Source of the DNA: Rana temporaria | Lineage: Eukaryota; Chordata; Amphibia; Anura; Ranidae | Direction: 5' to 3' | DNA length: 64,000 bases | Assembly: GCF_905171775.1 (NCBI RefSeq) | Contig: NC_053490.1 | Coordinates: 159,315,969 to 159,379,968 of the forward strand | Part shown: positions 32,109-44,522 of the stretch, piece after piece | Layout of the letters: each line of letters starts with the position of its first letter | How positions within the stretch are numbered: the first letter of the stretch is position 1 | Notes under the pieces: generated by a model | The model's database searches: none | Told to the model about the DNA's origin: nothing | What the model saw: the letters and a program-made list of their open reading frames with translations, nothing else | Made by a program: the position numbers and the translations under genes

Positions 32109-32797
32109 GGGCCAGATCCACAACCAGCGGGCGCAACCTAACTTTTGTGATTTAAGTTACACCGCCGCAAATTGCCCAAGTTAGTGCCCGATCCACAAAG
32201 CACTTACCTGGAAATTTGCGGTGGTGTATCCTAAATCAGTCCGGCGCAAGGCGGGCCAATTCAAATGGGGCGAGTCCCATTTAAATTAGGCGCGCTCCCG
32301 CGCCGGATGTACTGCGCATGCTCCCGACGCTATTTTCCCGACGTGCTTTGCGGTACGTTACGTTGCGCCGAGTTTTGTGAATCGCGACGTGTAAAAAAGA
32401 GATGCGGCGGGAAAAAAAATATTTTTAAAAAAAAATTGACAGCGACGCGGGAAAGACGGGTATACTTTTACATGGTGTACTAACTTTACACTTTGTAAAA
32501 GTAGCCCTATCTTTGCGACGGAAAACTAACACTTACGGCGACTTAACGAAGGGAAAAAGCTTTGTGGATCTCCGTAAGTGCTAATTCGCATACCCGACGC
32601 TGGATTACGACGAGAAATGCCCTCAGCGGCGGCCGCGGTACTGCATCCTAAGATCCGACAGTGTAAGTCCATTACACTGTCGGATCTTAGGACTAGCTAT
32701 GCGTAACTGATTCTATGAATCAGCCGCATAGTTAGAAACAGGGATACAACGGCGTATCAGCAGATACGCCGTCGTATCCCTTTTGTGGATCTGGCCC
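32109..32797. mobile_element. Palindromic MITE, GGGCCAGATTCAC family (copy B)
   Basis: Left GGGCCAGATCCACAA, right TTGTGGATCTGGCCC, perfect over 15 bp, with AAA on both sides as a possible 3-bp duplication. CpG-rich interior. Contains an 18-bp perfect hairpin (32649-32666 with 32672-32689), also seen in copy A in variant form. Confidence 0.85.
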
Positions 32798-32872
32798 AAA
32801 GAGTACAACATCCGTTGCAGTTGTCCTTGGTACAGTAGCCAACCAGCTTCTAACTTCAGCTTGTTCAATTAA

Positions 32873-34448
32873 CCACTGGGCACTTAAACCCACTTAATAA
32901 CCAGACCAATTTTCAGCTTTCGGTGCTCTCACATTTTGAATGACAATTACTCAGTCATACAACACTGTACCCAAATGAAATTGTTGTCCTTTTTTTCCCA
33001 CACAAATAGAGCTTTCTTTTGGTGGTATTTAATCACAGTTGGGTTTTTTATTTTTTTGTGCTATAAGAGAAAAAAGACTGAAAATTCTGTAAAAAATTAT
33101 AATTTTTCTTTGTTTCTGTTATAAAATGTAGCAAATTAGTAATTTTTCTTCATACATTTTGGCCAAAATTTATACTGCTACATATCTTTGGTAAAAATAA
33201 GTACAAATTGGTGTATATTATTTGGTCTTTGTGAAAGTTATAGTCCACAAGCTATGGTGCAATATCTGAAAATTGATCACACCTGAAGTACTGATGGCCT
33301 ATCTCATTTCTTGAGACCCTAACATGCCAGAAAAGTACAAATACTCCCCAAATGACCCCTTTTTGTTAAGAAGACATTCCAAGGTATTTAGAAAGAGGCA
33401 TGGTGAGTTTTTTGAAGTTGTAATTTTTTCCCACAATTCTTTGCAAAATCAAGATTTGTTTTCTTTTTTTTTCACACAATGGTCATATTAGCAGGTTAAT
33501 TCTCACACACAGTATATGCATACCACAAATTACACCCCAAAACACATTCTGCTATTCCTCCCGAGTATGGCGATACCACATGTGTGAGACTTTTACACAG
33601 AGTGGCCACATGCAGAAGCCTAATGCCCTGTACACACGATAGGTTAGTCTGATGAAAACAGTCTGATGGACTGTTTTCATCAGACCAAACCGATCGTGTG
33701 TGGGCCCCATCGGTTATTTATCCATAGGTTAAAAAAAAAAGGAACTTGTTTTAAAATTATCTGATGGATAAAAAACCTATAGAAAAAAACAATCGTCTGT
33801 GAGTACGTCCATCGGTTAAAAATCCACGCATGCTGAGAATCAAGTCGACGCATGCTTGGAAGCATTGAACTTCATTTTTTTCAGCACGTCATTGTGTTTT
33901 ACGTCACCGCGTTCTGACACGATCGATTTTTTAACTGATGATGTGTAGGCATGACTGGTCATCAGTCAGCTTCATTGGATAACTGATGGAAAAATCCATC
34001 AGACCGTTTTCATCAGACTAACCTATCGTGTGTACAGGGCATAACATGCAGGGAGCACCTTCAGGTGTTCTGGAGCACCCAAGCCAATTCTGACATTTCT
34101 CTCCTACATGTAAAAATCACCATTTATTTGCTAGAAAATTACATAGAATCCCAAAACATTATATATATATTTTTAGCAAAGACCTTAGAGAATACAATGG
34201 TGGTCGTTGCAACTTTTTATCATGCACGGTATTTGTGCAGCATTTTTTCTAATGCATTTTTTTTTTTAGGGAAAAAAAAAACGTTTTGTGCTTAAAAAAA
34301 ACAGTAAAGTTAGCCCAATGTTTTTGCATAATGTGAAGGATGAAGTTACGCCGAGTAAATAGATACCTAACATGTCACCCTTCAAAATTGCACATGTTTG
34401 TGGAATGGCGCCAAACTTCATTACTTAAAAATCCCCATAGGCGACGCT
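32873..34448. mobile_element. Probable TTAA-type element, interrupted by a Harbinger-like MITE
   Basis: TTAA at 32869-32872 precedes CCACTGGGCACTTAA. The interior resembles other TTAA elements here (a TTTCTTTTGGTGGTATTT phrase occurs at both 16345 and 33010). The right boundary is unclear: a second TTAA element starts at 34449. No credible protein. Confidence 0.45.
33624..34041. mobile_element. PIF/Harbinger-type MITE, 418 bp
   Basis: Termini TGCCCTGTACACACGATAGG and the exact inverse at the right end, with further pairing through GTCTGATGAAAAC. Flanked by TAA at 33621-33623 and 34042-34044, fitting the 3-bp TWA duplication of PIF/Harbinger elements. Palindromic, non-coding. Confidence 0.85.
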
Positions 34449-34452
34449 TTAA

Positions 34453-35496
34453 CCACTTCCAGACCTTAGGTGTTTTTCAGATTTGGTGTTTGCAAGACTA
34501 AAACAGTTTTTTCCGCTAGAAAATTACTTAAAACCCCCAAACATTATATATTATTTTTCTAACACCCTAGAGAATAAAATAGTGGTCATTGCAATACTTT
34601 TTGTCACACCGTATTTGCGCAGCGGGCTTACAAGCGGAATTTTTTTGGAAAAAATTACTTTTTTAAATTAAAAAACTTTTACCCTTAAAAATCTCGATAG
34701 GCGACGTTTAAAAAATTCTATAGGTTGCATTTTTTGAGCTACAGAGTAGGTCTAGGGCTAGAATTATTGCTCTCGCTCTAACGATCGCGGTGATACCTCA
34801 CTTGTGTGATTTGAACACCATTTTCATATGCAGGCGCTACTCGCGTATGCGTTAGCTTCTGTGCGCGAGCTCGTCGGGACGGGGCGCTTTAAACATTTTT
34901 TTTTGTTTTCTTATTTTATTACTTTTTACACTGAAAAAAAAATAAAAATAAATTTGATCACTTTTATTCCTATTATAAGGAATGTAAGCATCCCTTGTAA
35001 TAGAAAAAAGCATGCCAGGTCCTCTTAAATATGAGATCTGGGGTCAAAAAGACCTCAGATCTCATATTTAGACTAAAATGCAAGAAAAAAAAAAAAAAAT
35101 TGAAACTGTTGAATTGAATAAATGTTTCTTTAAGAGGCTGGGCGGGACTGACGTTTTGACGTCACTTCCGCCCAGCAGAGCTATGGGGACGGTTGAAGGA
35201 GATTTTTCCTTCAGTCACGTCCCCAGTCAGCAGCCGAGAGAACCCGATCTCCTCCGCCGCTACCGACGGCTACGGTAAGCGGCGGAGGGCGCGGGAGAGC
35301 AGCGGGAGGGGGGGCCCTCTCCCGCCACTGATAATGGCGATCTTGCGGCGAATCCGCCGCGAAGACCACCGTTATCTTGTACAGGACCGCTCACACTAAA
35401 GATGGATACCTCGGTTGTGGCAGCAGCTGCTGCCGTTACCGAAATATCCATCTTTAAAAAAAGGACGTACATCGTCGTGCGCAGGTCTGGAAGTGG
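34453..35496. mobile_element. piggyBac-type MITE, 1044 bp
   Basis: TTAA on both sides (34449-34452, 35497-35500). Perfect 13-bp inverted termini CCACTTCCAGACC / GGTCTGGAAGTGG. Contains a poly-A run and a GC-rich segment around 35220-35400. Small frames inside (35193-35399 and others) are not supported as genes. Confidence 0.85.
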
Positions 35497-35500
35497 TTAA

Positions 35501-36044
35501 AGATTTTTTACTGGTTACATGTTTTTAGTTACAGAGGAGGCTTCCCTCCTCTCCCACACGCTGCTGCGGTGGATGGTTTAGGATGGATGAATGAATGAAA
35601 ATAGTGAGTAATCTGCACTGATTGCTCCGCTATCATTCTTAACTGAATCATAGTAAACTATTTACTATGCTTCAGTTTGGGAATGAACAGGAAGCCAATG
35701 AGCACTTAGCACTTCCCATGCATTCACTCTCCAGTGCATCTGAGGCTGCAGAGAAAAGGACTGAGAAAGTTCTGTCCTCAGTCCCTTTCTCGCTGTTTAG
35801 TCCCTTGGTATTTAACCAAAGACCCTCAACAAGGCTCCTTAAAAAAAAACATCCACACCATCCACTGCGCTACCGACACCAATCTCTTTTCTGCTGACAC
35901 CATCCACTGCTCTGCTGTTATACATGCCTATGTAATATATATAATCAATCAGCGCAAACCTCAATGATAAAAAAAAAATAGATAAGAAATATGCAGCTGT
36001 ATACCAGGGAAATTCTGAAGCCCAAAACAACATGAAAAAAATCA
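35501..36044. other. No gene; ordinary AT-rich DNA
   Basis: About 540 bp, no terminal repeats or coding frames I would defend. Confidence 0.5.
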
Positions 36045-37410
36045 AAACAGTGCAGCGCATAATATTAAAGTGTCCATATTGATAAATGACATGAAAGGAA
36101 AGTCCTCAAGATAATCTTGTGTGCTTGAAATTCCCAAGACGACAAAACACCAATCTCCTTGTGTAGAATGAGCCACGTTTCGCTGACGTCACCCGCTGCC
36201 ATTGGATCTTTCATATGCCGATACGATCTGCAAGGAGGCTCTACCTTTGCTCTTCTTATGCTGTTTACAAGACGATATTCTGTAAGTGCAATTCTTTTTA
36301 CATCAAAATGCGTGTTATATTACTCAGTGAGCACTTAGATTATTTTATTCATGACATGATTCCATTGTGTTCCACTGCGTTCCAAAGCTAACCAGCCGGA
36401 TCTTACTGCCTTACCAGCGTTACAAGCACTCGTGCGGCCCCTGGTGCACAAAGGATGGCGGTGACAGCGGTGAACCCATTAATTTTCTTAGAAGTTCATT
36501 TACCAGTGTTATCTTGTAAGGGCATCATTAGTGGGAGCTCTTTTTCCTAACTACTGTGGGGGTTACTAGTTAAAGACATACTACACTATATTGTGTTTTT
36601 TTGTTTTCATGTACCCTCGCTGAGATTAACCCCTACATATATTCTGAAAAATTGTGGATGGTGTGTCTTAGAAGGAAAACAGCAACACGCATCTTTTTTC
36701 CTGCTTGTGGTAAGCCTGCACCCCAGAGGGGGGAGTAACCCACACATTTTTTTGGTGAATCTTTTATTGGTGTAGGGTGCACTAACACCTCTTTAGATCA
36801 TCTAACACATCATCACCTATTTTTCTTATTAGGCTCTATACAGGGCTGTCTTTTAAAACAATAGTAAGCGCTGTTTTATCATTTGAACCCCGGTTTCTTA
36901 TATTTGATACTTTGTTTTATAGTTTTAAATGGGTTTTATCCATTTATTTTAAATAGCAGCTACTAAGAATTAATATCACTTGTATCTACTGATATTTCCT
37001 TTTCACTACATATTTTCTGACCAACATATACCGGTTTCTTCAAAACTCAGAATTAGTAGATACACTGCTCTCTGGCGCCGGAAGTGCACAATAGGCCTTG
37101 TTTGTCGCACCTTACCTGTATGATTCCATGATGACCTATTTCCTGAGACATCTGTACCTGGTCGGAGTTCACCTATATTACCGTCACCCCGTATGAGTGG
37201 GTAAACTGCGCTTCTGACCTATTTGTGAGAACATAGGTCAATTACTGGAGGTGAGCGAAGCACTATTTGTGTTGGTAGTGGGCTCATTCTACACAACGAG
37301 ATTGGTGTCTTGTCGTCTGGTGAATTTCAAGCACACAAGATTATCTTGATGACTTTCCCTTTATGTCATTTATCAATATAGACACTTTAATATTATGCAC
37401 TGCACTGTTT
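36045..37410. mobile_element. Inverted-repeat element with about 130-bp arms, 1.37 kb
   Basis: Left arm 36045-36174 and right arm 37281-37410 are inverted copies with few mismatches (for instance GACACTTTAATATTATGCACTG at the right end opposes the left start). The interior of about 1.1 kb is non-coding and begins with a GTTTCGCTGACGTCAC motif. Superfamily unknown; no duplication identified. Confidence 0.75.
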
Positions 37411-37517
37411 AGATTTGTTTTATACATGCATATTTGTTTGTGCTCTGGGGTGCACACCCTAATGCAATAGCCTGTGCACTCCAATGCACACAAATTATGT
37501 CTATTAATGGCATTTAA

Positions 37518-37740
37518 CCAGTTAAGGACCGCTGCAAGAGTAAATACAACGAAATACGTCGGCAGAATGGCACGGCTGGGCATATGGATGTACAGGTACA
37601 TCCCCTTTAAAAAGCCCAGCCGAGAGAACATCTTCCGGTTCCGGTGCCGCATGGAGTAGCTGTTCTCCTCATCGGCTCCTGCAGCACGACCACAAATCGG
37701 CATAAAATACCAGCCTGAGATGCCCCACGAGCCTCCCATG
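37518..37740. mobile_element. Fragment of a TTAA-type MITE (left end)
   Basis: TTAA at 37514-37517 followed by CCAGTTAAGGACCGC, like the starts at 16202 and 32873. The right end is missing; LINE ORF1-like sequence starts near 37741. Confidence 0.5.
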
Positions 37741-38143
37741 CATGCCCAAGATAAAACGAACCAGTACATTTTACAAAAACTGGACGATTTGGAGAATAAG
37801 TTCAGGAGGAGCAACTTGCGATTCGTAGGAGTTCCGGAATCGGTCCAAGCATCTGCACTCTCAGCCTTCTGGGCCCCTGCATGGTAGAACAGGCTCAATG
37901 CATGGGGGCCTTCAACTCAGACCGCAAATCACCTCGGCCAATAATCGCCAAATACCTTAACTACTCAGAAAAGTCCCTTATACTGCAAAAATTCAGGCAA
38001 TCCCGCCAAATCTAAATTGATGGAATAAGAGTCTTGGTCTTTGCTGACTACTCAATTGAGGTTTCAAAGAAAAGGAAAGCTTTTCAGCAGGTCTGCACGG
38101 AACTTTTCAAACAGCAGATCAAATTCACTTTGGCCTTTCCGGT
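37741..38143 (+). pseudogene. LINE ORF1 relic (coiled-coil end and RNA-binding domain)
   Basis: Plus-strand fragments in several frames read KLDDLENKFRRSNLRFVGVPES, then RPIIAKYLNYSEKSLILQKFRQ, then VLVFADYSIEVSKKRKAF. This is the ordered RNA-binding-domain signature of L1-clade ORF1. It comes from a different subfamily from the intact LINE at the window start. It is interrupted at 38144 by a hAT-like left end. Confidence 0.75.
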
Positions 38144-39060
38144 AGGGTTGAGCGAACCCGAACTGTAAAGTTCGGGTTCGGTACGGACTTTGGGTTTTTC
38201 CCGAACCCGGACCCGAACCCGAATAGTTGGAAAAAGTCCGGGTTTGGGTTCGGAGTTTGGGTATGTTTTGGCGCGCTGCACGGCAGCCAATCGCCATTCG
38301 TTTTACTACTGTGACTGGGAACTGATCACAGCCATGCCTACTTTTGCATGGCTGTGATTGGCCAGTGCAGCATGTGACCCATCATGTGACCAGCCTCTAT
38401 ATTAGATTGAGGCACACAGCACAGATCGTCACTCTGCTTCAATTAGGATAGGGAGAGGCTGCTGAATCTGCTGTATAGGGACAGTGTTAGGTGTATCCTG
38501 CTCCAGAAATCTCAGCAAAAACACTTTATTTCTTTGATATCTGCATCATCTGATGGTATCTGGCTCGTTGTCACTGTGCTTCAATTAGGATAGGGAGAGG
38601 CTGCTGAATCTGCTGTATAAGGACAGTGTTAGGTGTATCGTGCTCCAGAAATCTCAGCAAAAACACTTTATTTCTTTGATATCTGCATCATCTGATGGTA
38701 TCTGGCTCGTTGTCACTGTGCTTCAATTAGGATAGGGAGAGGCTGCTGAATCTGCTGCATAGGGACAGTGTTAGGTGTATCCTGCTCCAGAAATCTCAAC
38801 AAGCACTCATTATTCCTGTGACATCTGCTGTGCTTCATATAGTTTAGGAATTTTGTTCAGCTATAGGGGCAGTCAGCAATCTATAGGTGACTCTGAATAT
38901 TTCAACAGCACTGCACCTGCCACCACCTGTTCACCTGTGATATACTGTGTTTTTCTGTCAAGTACATAGTTCAGGGACAGGTTCCAGATATTTTCCTATA
39001 GGGGCAGTCAGCATTCTATAGGTGACTCTGAATATTTCAACAGCACTGTTTTGAGTACTC
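38144..39060. mobile_element. hAT-type element, left end with internal tandem repeats
   Basis: Begins TAGGGTTGAGCGAACCCGAA, like other hAT left ends here. A CCAAT-rich hairpin lies near 38310-38350. A 142-bp tandem repeat follows (unit starts at 38437, 38579 and 38721), then a pair of CTATAGGGGCAGTCAGCA units near 38860 and 38993. Right terminus and target duplication not found, so the end coordinate is approximate. Confidence 0.6.
38437..38820. repeat. 142-bp tandem repeat, about 2.7 copies
   Basis: CTTCAATTAGGATAGGGAG recurs at 38437, 38579 and 38721; copies are nearly identical. Confidence 0.9.
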
Positions 39061-40808
39061 CACCAACATGGCCAGTGCCAATGACGCTGCAATGGCTACA
39101 ATGGTTTTCACCTTTACCTTACTGCACAATGTTTCCCCCAACTGGGGCAGCAAAATAATAAGTGCACTACTGACACTGTACAGTGCTGTCAATCTACCTA
39201 TTATTAACTCATTTATATTCTGCACATATCTGTTTTTTATTGGTTTCTCATGTATGTAATGTTGAATATCAGGTGATTTTATAAACTATTTCAATCCAAC
39301 CAAAATTACATTATTCATCACTGTAACATCCATGAGTCTGTTGAGTAAGTTACACTAAACTAAGGATAATTGGGCAGAACCTTTTAAAGATATTATCAAA
39401 TGAATACATGTGGAGGAAAACACTGGACAGAATTAGAAACAAATTAAATAATTATATCAGTGCAATTTTTCTTTAATCTCAACACCTTAAGCACAAATGT
39501 GTAGTTTTTGTTTGTGGCAACAACATTTTAAATAACAGAGCAATAGTTTTAGAGTGCAGTTCTTTAAAGTATAAATTAAGGCAAAACTTTTTTAGATTTA
39601 GTTAAATTGGATGTAAACCCTCCATACACCCAGTGAAGTGAAAAGCCTCAGATGATACACAGAGATTAACCAAATCTCCCTACATAGGTTTTATATGTAT
39701 ATCTGCTGTCTTCACATTTATATACTGTTTAGAAAGTTGAGATGAGCGACAAAAACTGGTCTAGGAGTGGTTACACGGCATACCAGGAAAACGTTCGGAA
39801 TACCAACCACCGTGTGTGTAGTGCTTTGAAGTGAAGAGGGGAACAAACGGAGCAGGGCGTGAGACTGACGGTTTACCTTACTGTAGGTCTGCCGAGACAA
39901 TAATACAACAAGCTTATTGCAAAATTGTCTGTGGCTTGGAGCCCACTGCCAAGTTCATTATTGAAGTGCCTCTATTTGTTTTGCTAAATGTGAGTGCAAC
40001 GTGTGAAGATTTTTTTACTGTTTAATAAATTAGTTTTGATATACTTCACTATTGGAGCCACTTTTACTTTTTCATGTGGAGCAACTTCTGATTTATGGGA
40101 ACACTGGTGGAATTGCTTATTTGTTTGGAGATTTATTCAGCTCTATTGCCAAGAATGCGAATGCAAGGCAAATTCTATTGGTAAGCGCAATTCCTTTGGG
40201 TGTGGAGTCACTGAGCACTATGTTGTGGTGAAAGGTTTCAAGCAAGATTGTTTAAGAAGATTTTTTTGGACACTTTAAGTTTAATCACTTGGAATTTAAT
40301 CACTTAGGGACTTGTCTTGTTAAAATTATCCTTTTTATTACTGGATGAACGTTTTTTTCTTGGAACACTTTATTATTTATACATATTTTTTCACTTCTCA
40401 TATGTACTTATTATAGTTTAATATGTGTATATTTGGTCACAGATTTATTTTCACATTTATTTAGGATTGTTCAAAATAATTTTTGCACATAGCGCTACTA
40501 TTTTGTTCCTTCAGAATGTTTTACATATCATTCACATTTTTTAAGTAGCTGTTTTTTTTGGGGTTTGTATATTGATTGGCGCAGTGGGGTGGAAGAAGGT
40601 TGAAGGGTGCATATAATTTCCTCTTTTCACCATTTGTTTAATACAGCCAAGATAGCTAATATTGCTGATTGGAGGAAAGGCACACATCCCCTTTTACCAT
40701 AGGCAGAGACTGTCAGAGCTGTTTTGTAATAGGACCTGCTCTCTGCTACTCTATTTTAGCAACCTCCTTTGACAAAAGATTCAGGCTGCTTTTGTCTAAA
40801 AAGTCAAA
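39061..40808. other. No feature recognised
   Basis: AT-rich. Frames at 39068-39259 and 39994-40278 show no family resemblance. The part around 40040-40300 may be an old repeat. Confidence 0.45.
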
Positions 40809-40898
40809 AAATATGTAAGGTGTTCTCAGGCTGATAACAGAGGAACCGTTCCTTCTGAACGGTTTCTCTGTTATCAGCCTGAGAACACCTGACATATT
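40809..40898. repeat. Near-perfect 34-bp hairpin (5-nt loop)
   Basis: 40818-40851 pairs with 40857-40890 with a single G.U-type mismatch, and pairing continues outward (AATATGT with ACATATT) after a 2-nt mismatch. The shape is that of a small foldback element or a miRNA precursor; which of these cannot be told from one copy. Confidence 0.85.
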
Positions 40899-42272
40899 AG
40901 ACTTAGCTCATTGAAAAAAGATAACAAAATACTGCAGATTAATGTGCCCAGCTCAAATTTCATGAATCAGGTTTACATCCACTTTAAAGTGGGGAGGGAT
41001 TAGAACACCCGTCAGGTTTGTACTGCTGTCTGTGTCCCCATTTACTCTCTCTATATGTCCTGGACTGGTGACAATTGTCACTCAAAATGGAAGTAAAAGA
41101 AAATCTAAATTGTGTGTCAAAAGTGGTCACATAATAAGATTAGAGGAAACATCCTCCAACGGGGGCATTAGTTCAGGTGATACTGGTGACTAGCATGGAT
41201 TTCCTTCAATTTGGGGGTCTTTTTCCCCACTTTTAGTTGTGGCTACAGGTCAGTCCTTGTAGTGGGCCAGGCAGTAAAGGAAAATCACCCCAACTGGAAA
41301 CAGCAAAAAAAAAAAAAAAATGACATTACCAATAGCTATAGCCTTACTATATCCAATATTAATACAACGTTTTGTCTTTAGTTCTTCTTTAAATAAAAAA
41401 ATATATTAGAAGAACATTTATGTTCAGTACTAGATAAAAACTAAATTTACTACGGTTTAATGACTGCAAATTTAATATCTGCTAGCCATGTTTGACATTC
41501 TGAAATATCAAAAGACCTTTTTAAACTCCAATTAGCATGGTTCACCACATTTAAAAGTTCCTTTTACAGTCTTTAAGTTAAAGTTTAGTGATGAATTTTA
41601 AGCATTGATAAAACTGTAAATGATGTGGTTTGTTGACACCACAATAAAGCAGTATATTAAAATACAGTAAAAGAAGTGTTCAAACATGAACTGGAAATCA
41701 TGCATGTCACTGACTTGATGTCATGAAAGGAAACCTAACTGGACAATTGTGGCATTGTAATTAATACTGGCTTTTAGAAACTATACAACTGACATGTCTA
41801 GGCAGAAGTAGCTAAGATTATAGGAATAATGACTTTGTGTCACACAGCTATTACTGCAGATGAGCTAATGCAGCTGTACATACAATGTAAACACAGTTCA
41901 CTATTTCCATTTTATTCAGTGTTCAACAAGAGTGCAAATAACATTTGTAAATTTATAAATTAGCATTATTATTGTTCATCCATTAGACCCATGCTGAGTC
42001 TCTGCCTGACACACTGACCCTTTCCATACATCCTAACACTACAATCATTTTTATGTTTACTGATAAACTGTATCACACTCTGAGATGACAATCACATGGC
42101 ATATAAGGAGGTTTTCAATTTGTCTGGAGAAAAGGAAGATCATTTTTATCTTTCATATACCAATAATTCTATAATAATTTATTTCATACCCCACTAATCA
42201 GGTGGCTATGACCTGATACATATGCATATGCATGTTGACTTTTGAAGAAAACATAAAAGTATATGACACCGC
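40899..42272. other. No feature recognised
   Basis: AT-rich non-coding sequence with a poly-A run at 41306-41321. Confidence 0.5.
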
Positions 42273-42275
42273 TAA

Positions 42276-42652
42276 GACCCCTTTTACACTGAAGGCGTTT
42301 TTCAGACGCTTTAGTGCTAACAATAGCGCCTGTAAAGCCCCAAAAAAAGGCTCAGCTGCAATACCAATGTGAAAGCCCGAGTGATTTCACGCTGGGGCAC
42401 TGGACTGGCAGGGCACCAAAAAAGTCCTGCCAGCAGCTACTTTTCTGCGCTTTAGGAGCAGTGAATACACCGCTCCTGAAGCTCCCCTGTCCATTGAAAT
42501 CAATGGGGCAGCGCCGCCGAACCGCCAACAAAGCGCCGCTATTGCGGTACTTTTAACCCTTTTTTGGCCACTAACGGGGGTTAAAAGCACAAAGCTAGCA
42601 GCCAAAAAGTGCAGCAAAAATTACAGTAAAGCGCCGCTTTACCGCCGAGGTC
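42276..42652. mobile_element. Possible Harbinger-like MITE, 377 bp
   Basis: Flanked by TAA (42273-42275, 42653-42655). Termini GACCCC and GAGGTC are weakly inverted; the interior is rich in GCGCC and AAAGCG words. Terminal pairing is short, so confidence is moderate. Confidence 0.5.
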
Positions 42653-42655
42653 TAA

Positions 42656-44522
42656 AGCACATATTAATCAGTGCAAAAGTTAGGTCCCAAAGACATGCTG
42701 GCTAAAAAAGGGTTTTGAACTTTTTGGGATTTGGAGCATGTCTCTGTCAATTTGATGTATGTAAATAATAATAGAATACTACTACTAATAATAACCGCAA
42801 TAGTGAGCAAAGGGTATTTTATGAGCTACCACAATTTATTGAATCTTCAAAATTCAGAACAATAACAAGAAAAATCTTACATTATGACTGACGCTCAAGT
42901 ATCTCTGTTTCCATCAATTGTCCTATTACAATAGCAGCATAATAATTAGTTCAAGAAAATACAGATGAACCTTCTTTAATTTTATTGCTCCAGAAAAAAA
43001 ATATATATATCTTTATTTCATGTTGTAGATAGCTGTAGCTGTATATTAGTAGCATTTAGCTGTGAATATACAGTAATACCTCGGATTTCGAGTAATGCAG
43101 TTAACGAGCGTTTCGCAATAGGAGCTATCCATTCATTCAAGAATTAAAATAAATAGAAAAAGAAGAATAAAAATATGCTAACAGTTGGTACAAGTTTGCT
43201 TTGTAAAGTCTTGTTCTCCATTGTATAATTGTGTGCTTTTGCATCATCACCACCACGCAGGATTCTCAAGTATGCATGAATCGTGACATTGCTTAACTCT
43301 GCTTTGATCCGATATAGCAGTCTAATTATAAGGTACAAAATGTCAAAGTTCTTTTCAGGTTTAAATTTTCTCACCACAACAGCATTGTAGATAATATGAG
43401 GTTAACTCTATGGTTATTAGTACTCCAGGCATATAGATAAAAAAAACTTAATCCACAAATACCATCTCAACTGACTCTCCTCATCTTCAAAAGAAATAGA
43501 TTTTCGTACTGTTGTTGTGTAATTCTTTCATAGTTATGCACAATTTTAAACAATCCCCATAAAAAAAAAAAAAAAATAACATGTATAATAACCACGGGCC
43601 AGCTGTTACATTAAAAGATTCCGTTTTTTTTTCTTATTTCTGAACTCCAAGTTTAATTGAAAACACTTATTCTAGGTATATGGCTTTAGAAAAACATTGT
43701 TGATCATGTATCTTAGTGGTTTAATTATATTTTGGTGGGATGTAGTATAGCAGCATTAAAAAATAAATAAATAACCAGTTGCTATGTATTGAAAGCGAAC
43801 CCCTTTTTAATGTATTGTCACTGGTGCTTTCTGCCAGCAACCTTTGCTATTAAATAATCATGTTGGCATGCATGGGTAGCCTCTTGTGGGTGGGGATAAA
43901 GCAGAACCTATATACAAAAGAGAGACTATAAAGGGTGTTCGAGGATGGCTTGCTGGCATTTACATCATATCTCAAAACCAAATAAAAAATACCATATTTA
44001 AGCATTGCATAGAAAAAACATCCAGATAAGAATTACAGTCAATAGAATACTAATTAGTACAGTACAAAGAACTTTCCACGAAACTTCAATAGCTAATGTC
44101 ATATGTCACACTGTCAACGCATTTTGCAGTCACAGACGCTTCTTCAGGACTTCATGTTTACATATGACAAATGCCTTGCATATACAGTACATACTTTCAT
44201 CTAAAAACAAACAGATAAACATAACTATATTACATGGGTACATGCATAAATTGTACATCAGCCATGGAGACCACACATACATACAATTAAGCCCATAATA
44301 GGACCAGACAACAATCCATCAAAGTGAGGGAACCAGATGTCAAAAGGAAATAACAAAAATAAAACGGAATAAAGTAAGAACGCAAAACATAGGCTACATG
44401 CAAAAACAAAACTCGTAGAGACAGTCACATCCTCCCAGGCTATGCGGAGGCAAATAAGAGACACCGAATGGGGAAAATGGTAAAATTAACCTCAGAACCA
44501 GTTACAGTACCTCACACCATGA
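42656..44522. other. AT-rich DNA with a mariner/Tigger-like fragment and a GAAGCG/AACGCG-type motif
   Basis: CAGTAATACCTCGGATTTCG at 43071 after a TA resembles the terminus of Tigger-type mariner elements; only this end (to about 43140) is present. On the minus strand around 44108-44150, CTGAAGAAGCG and AAAATGCGTTG resemble the conserved motif seen at 17975 and 52320. No gene. Confidence 0.5.

Noticed and set aside
37341..37898. 185-residue minus-strand frame
   Set aside because: It spans the arm of an inverted-repeat element, a MITE fragment and antisense LINE ORF1 sequence; no single protein could come from this mixture.
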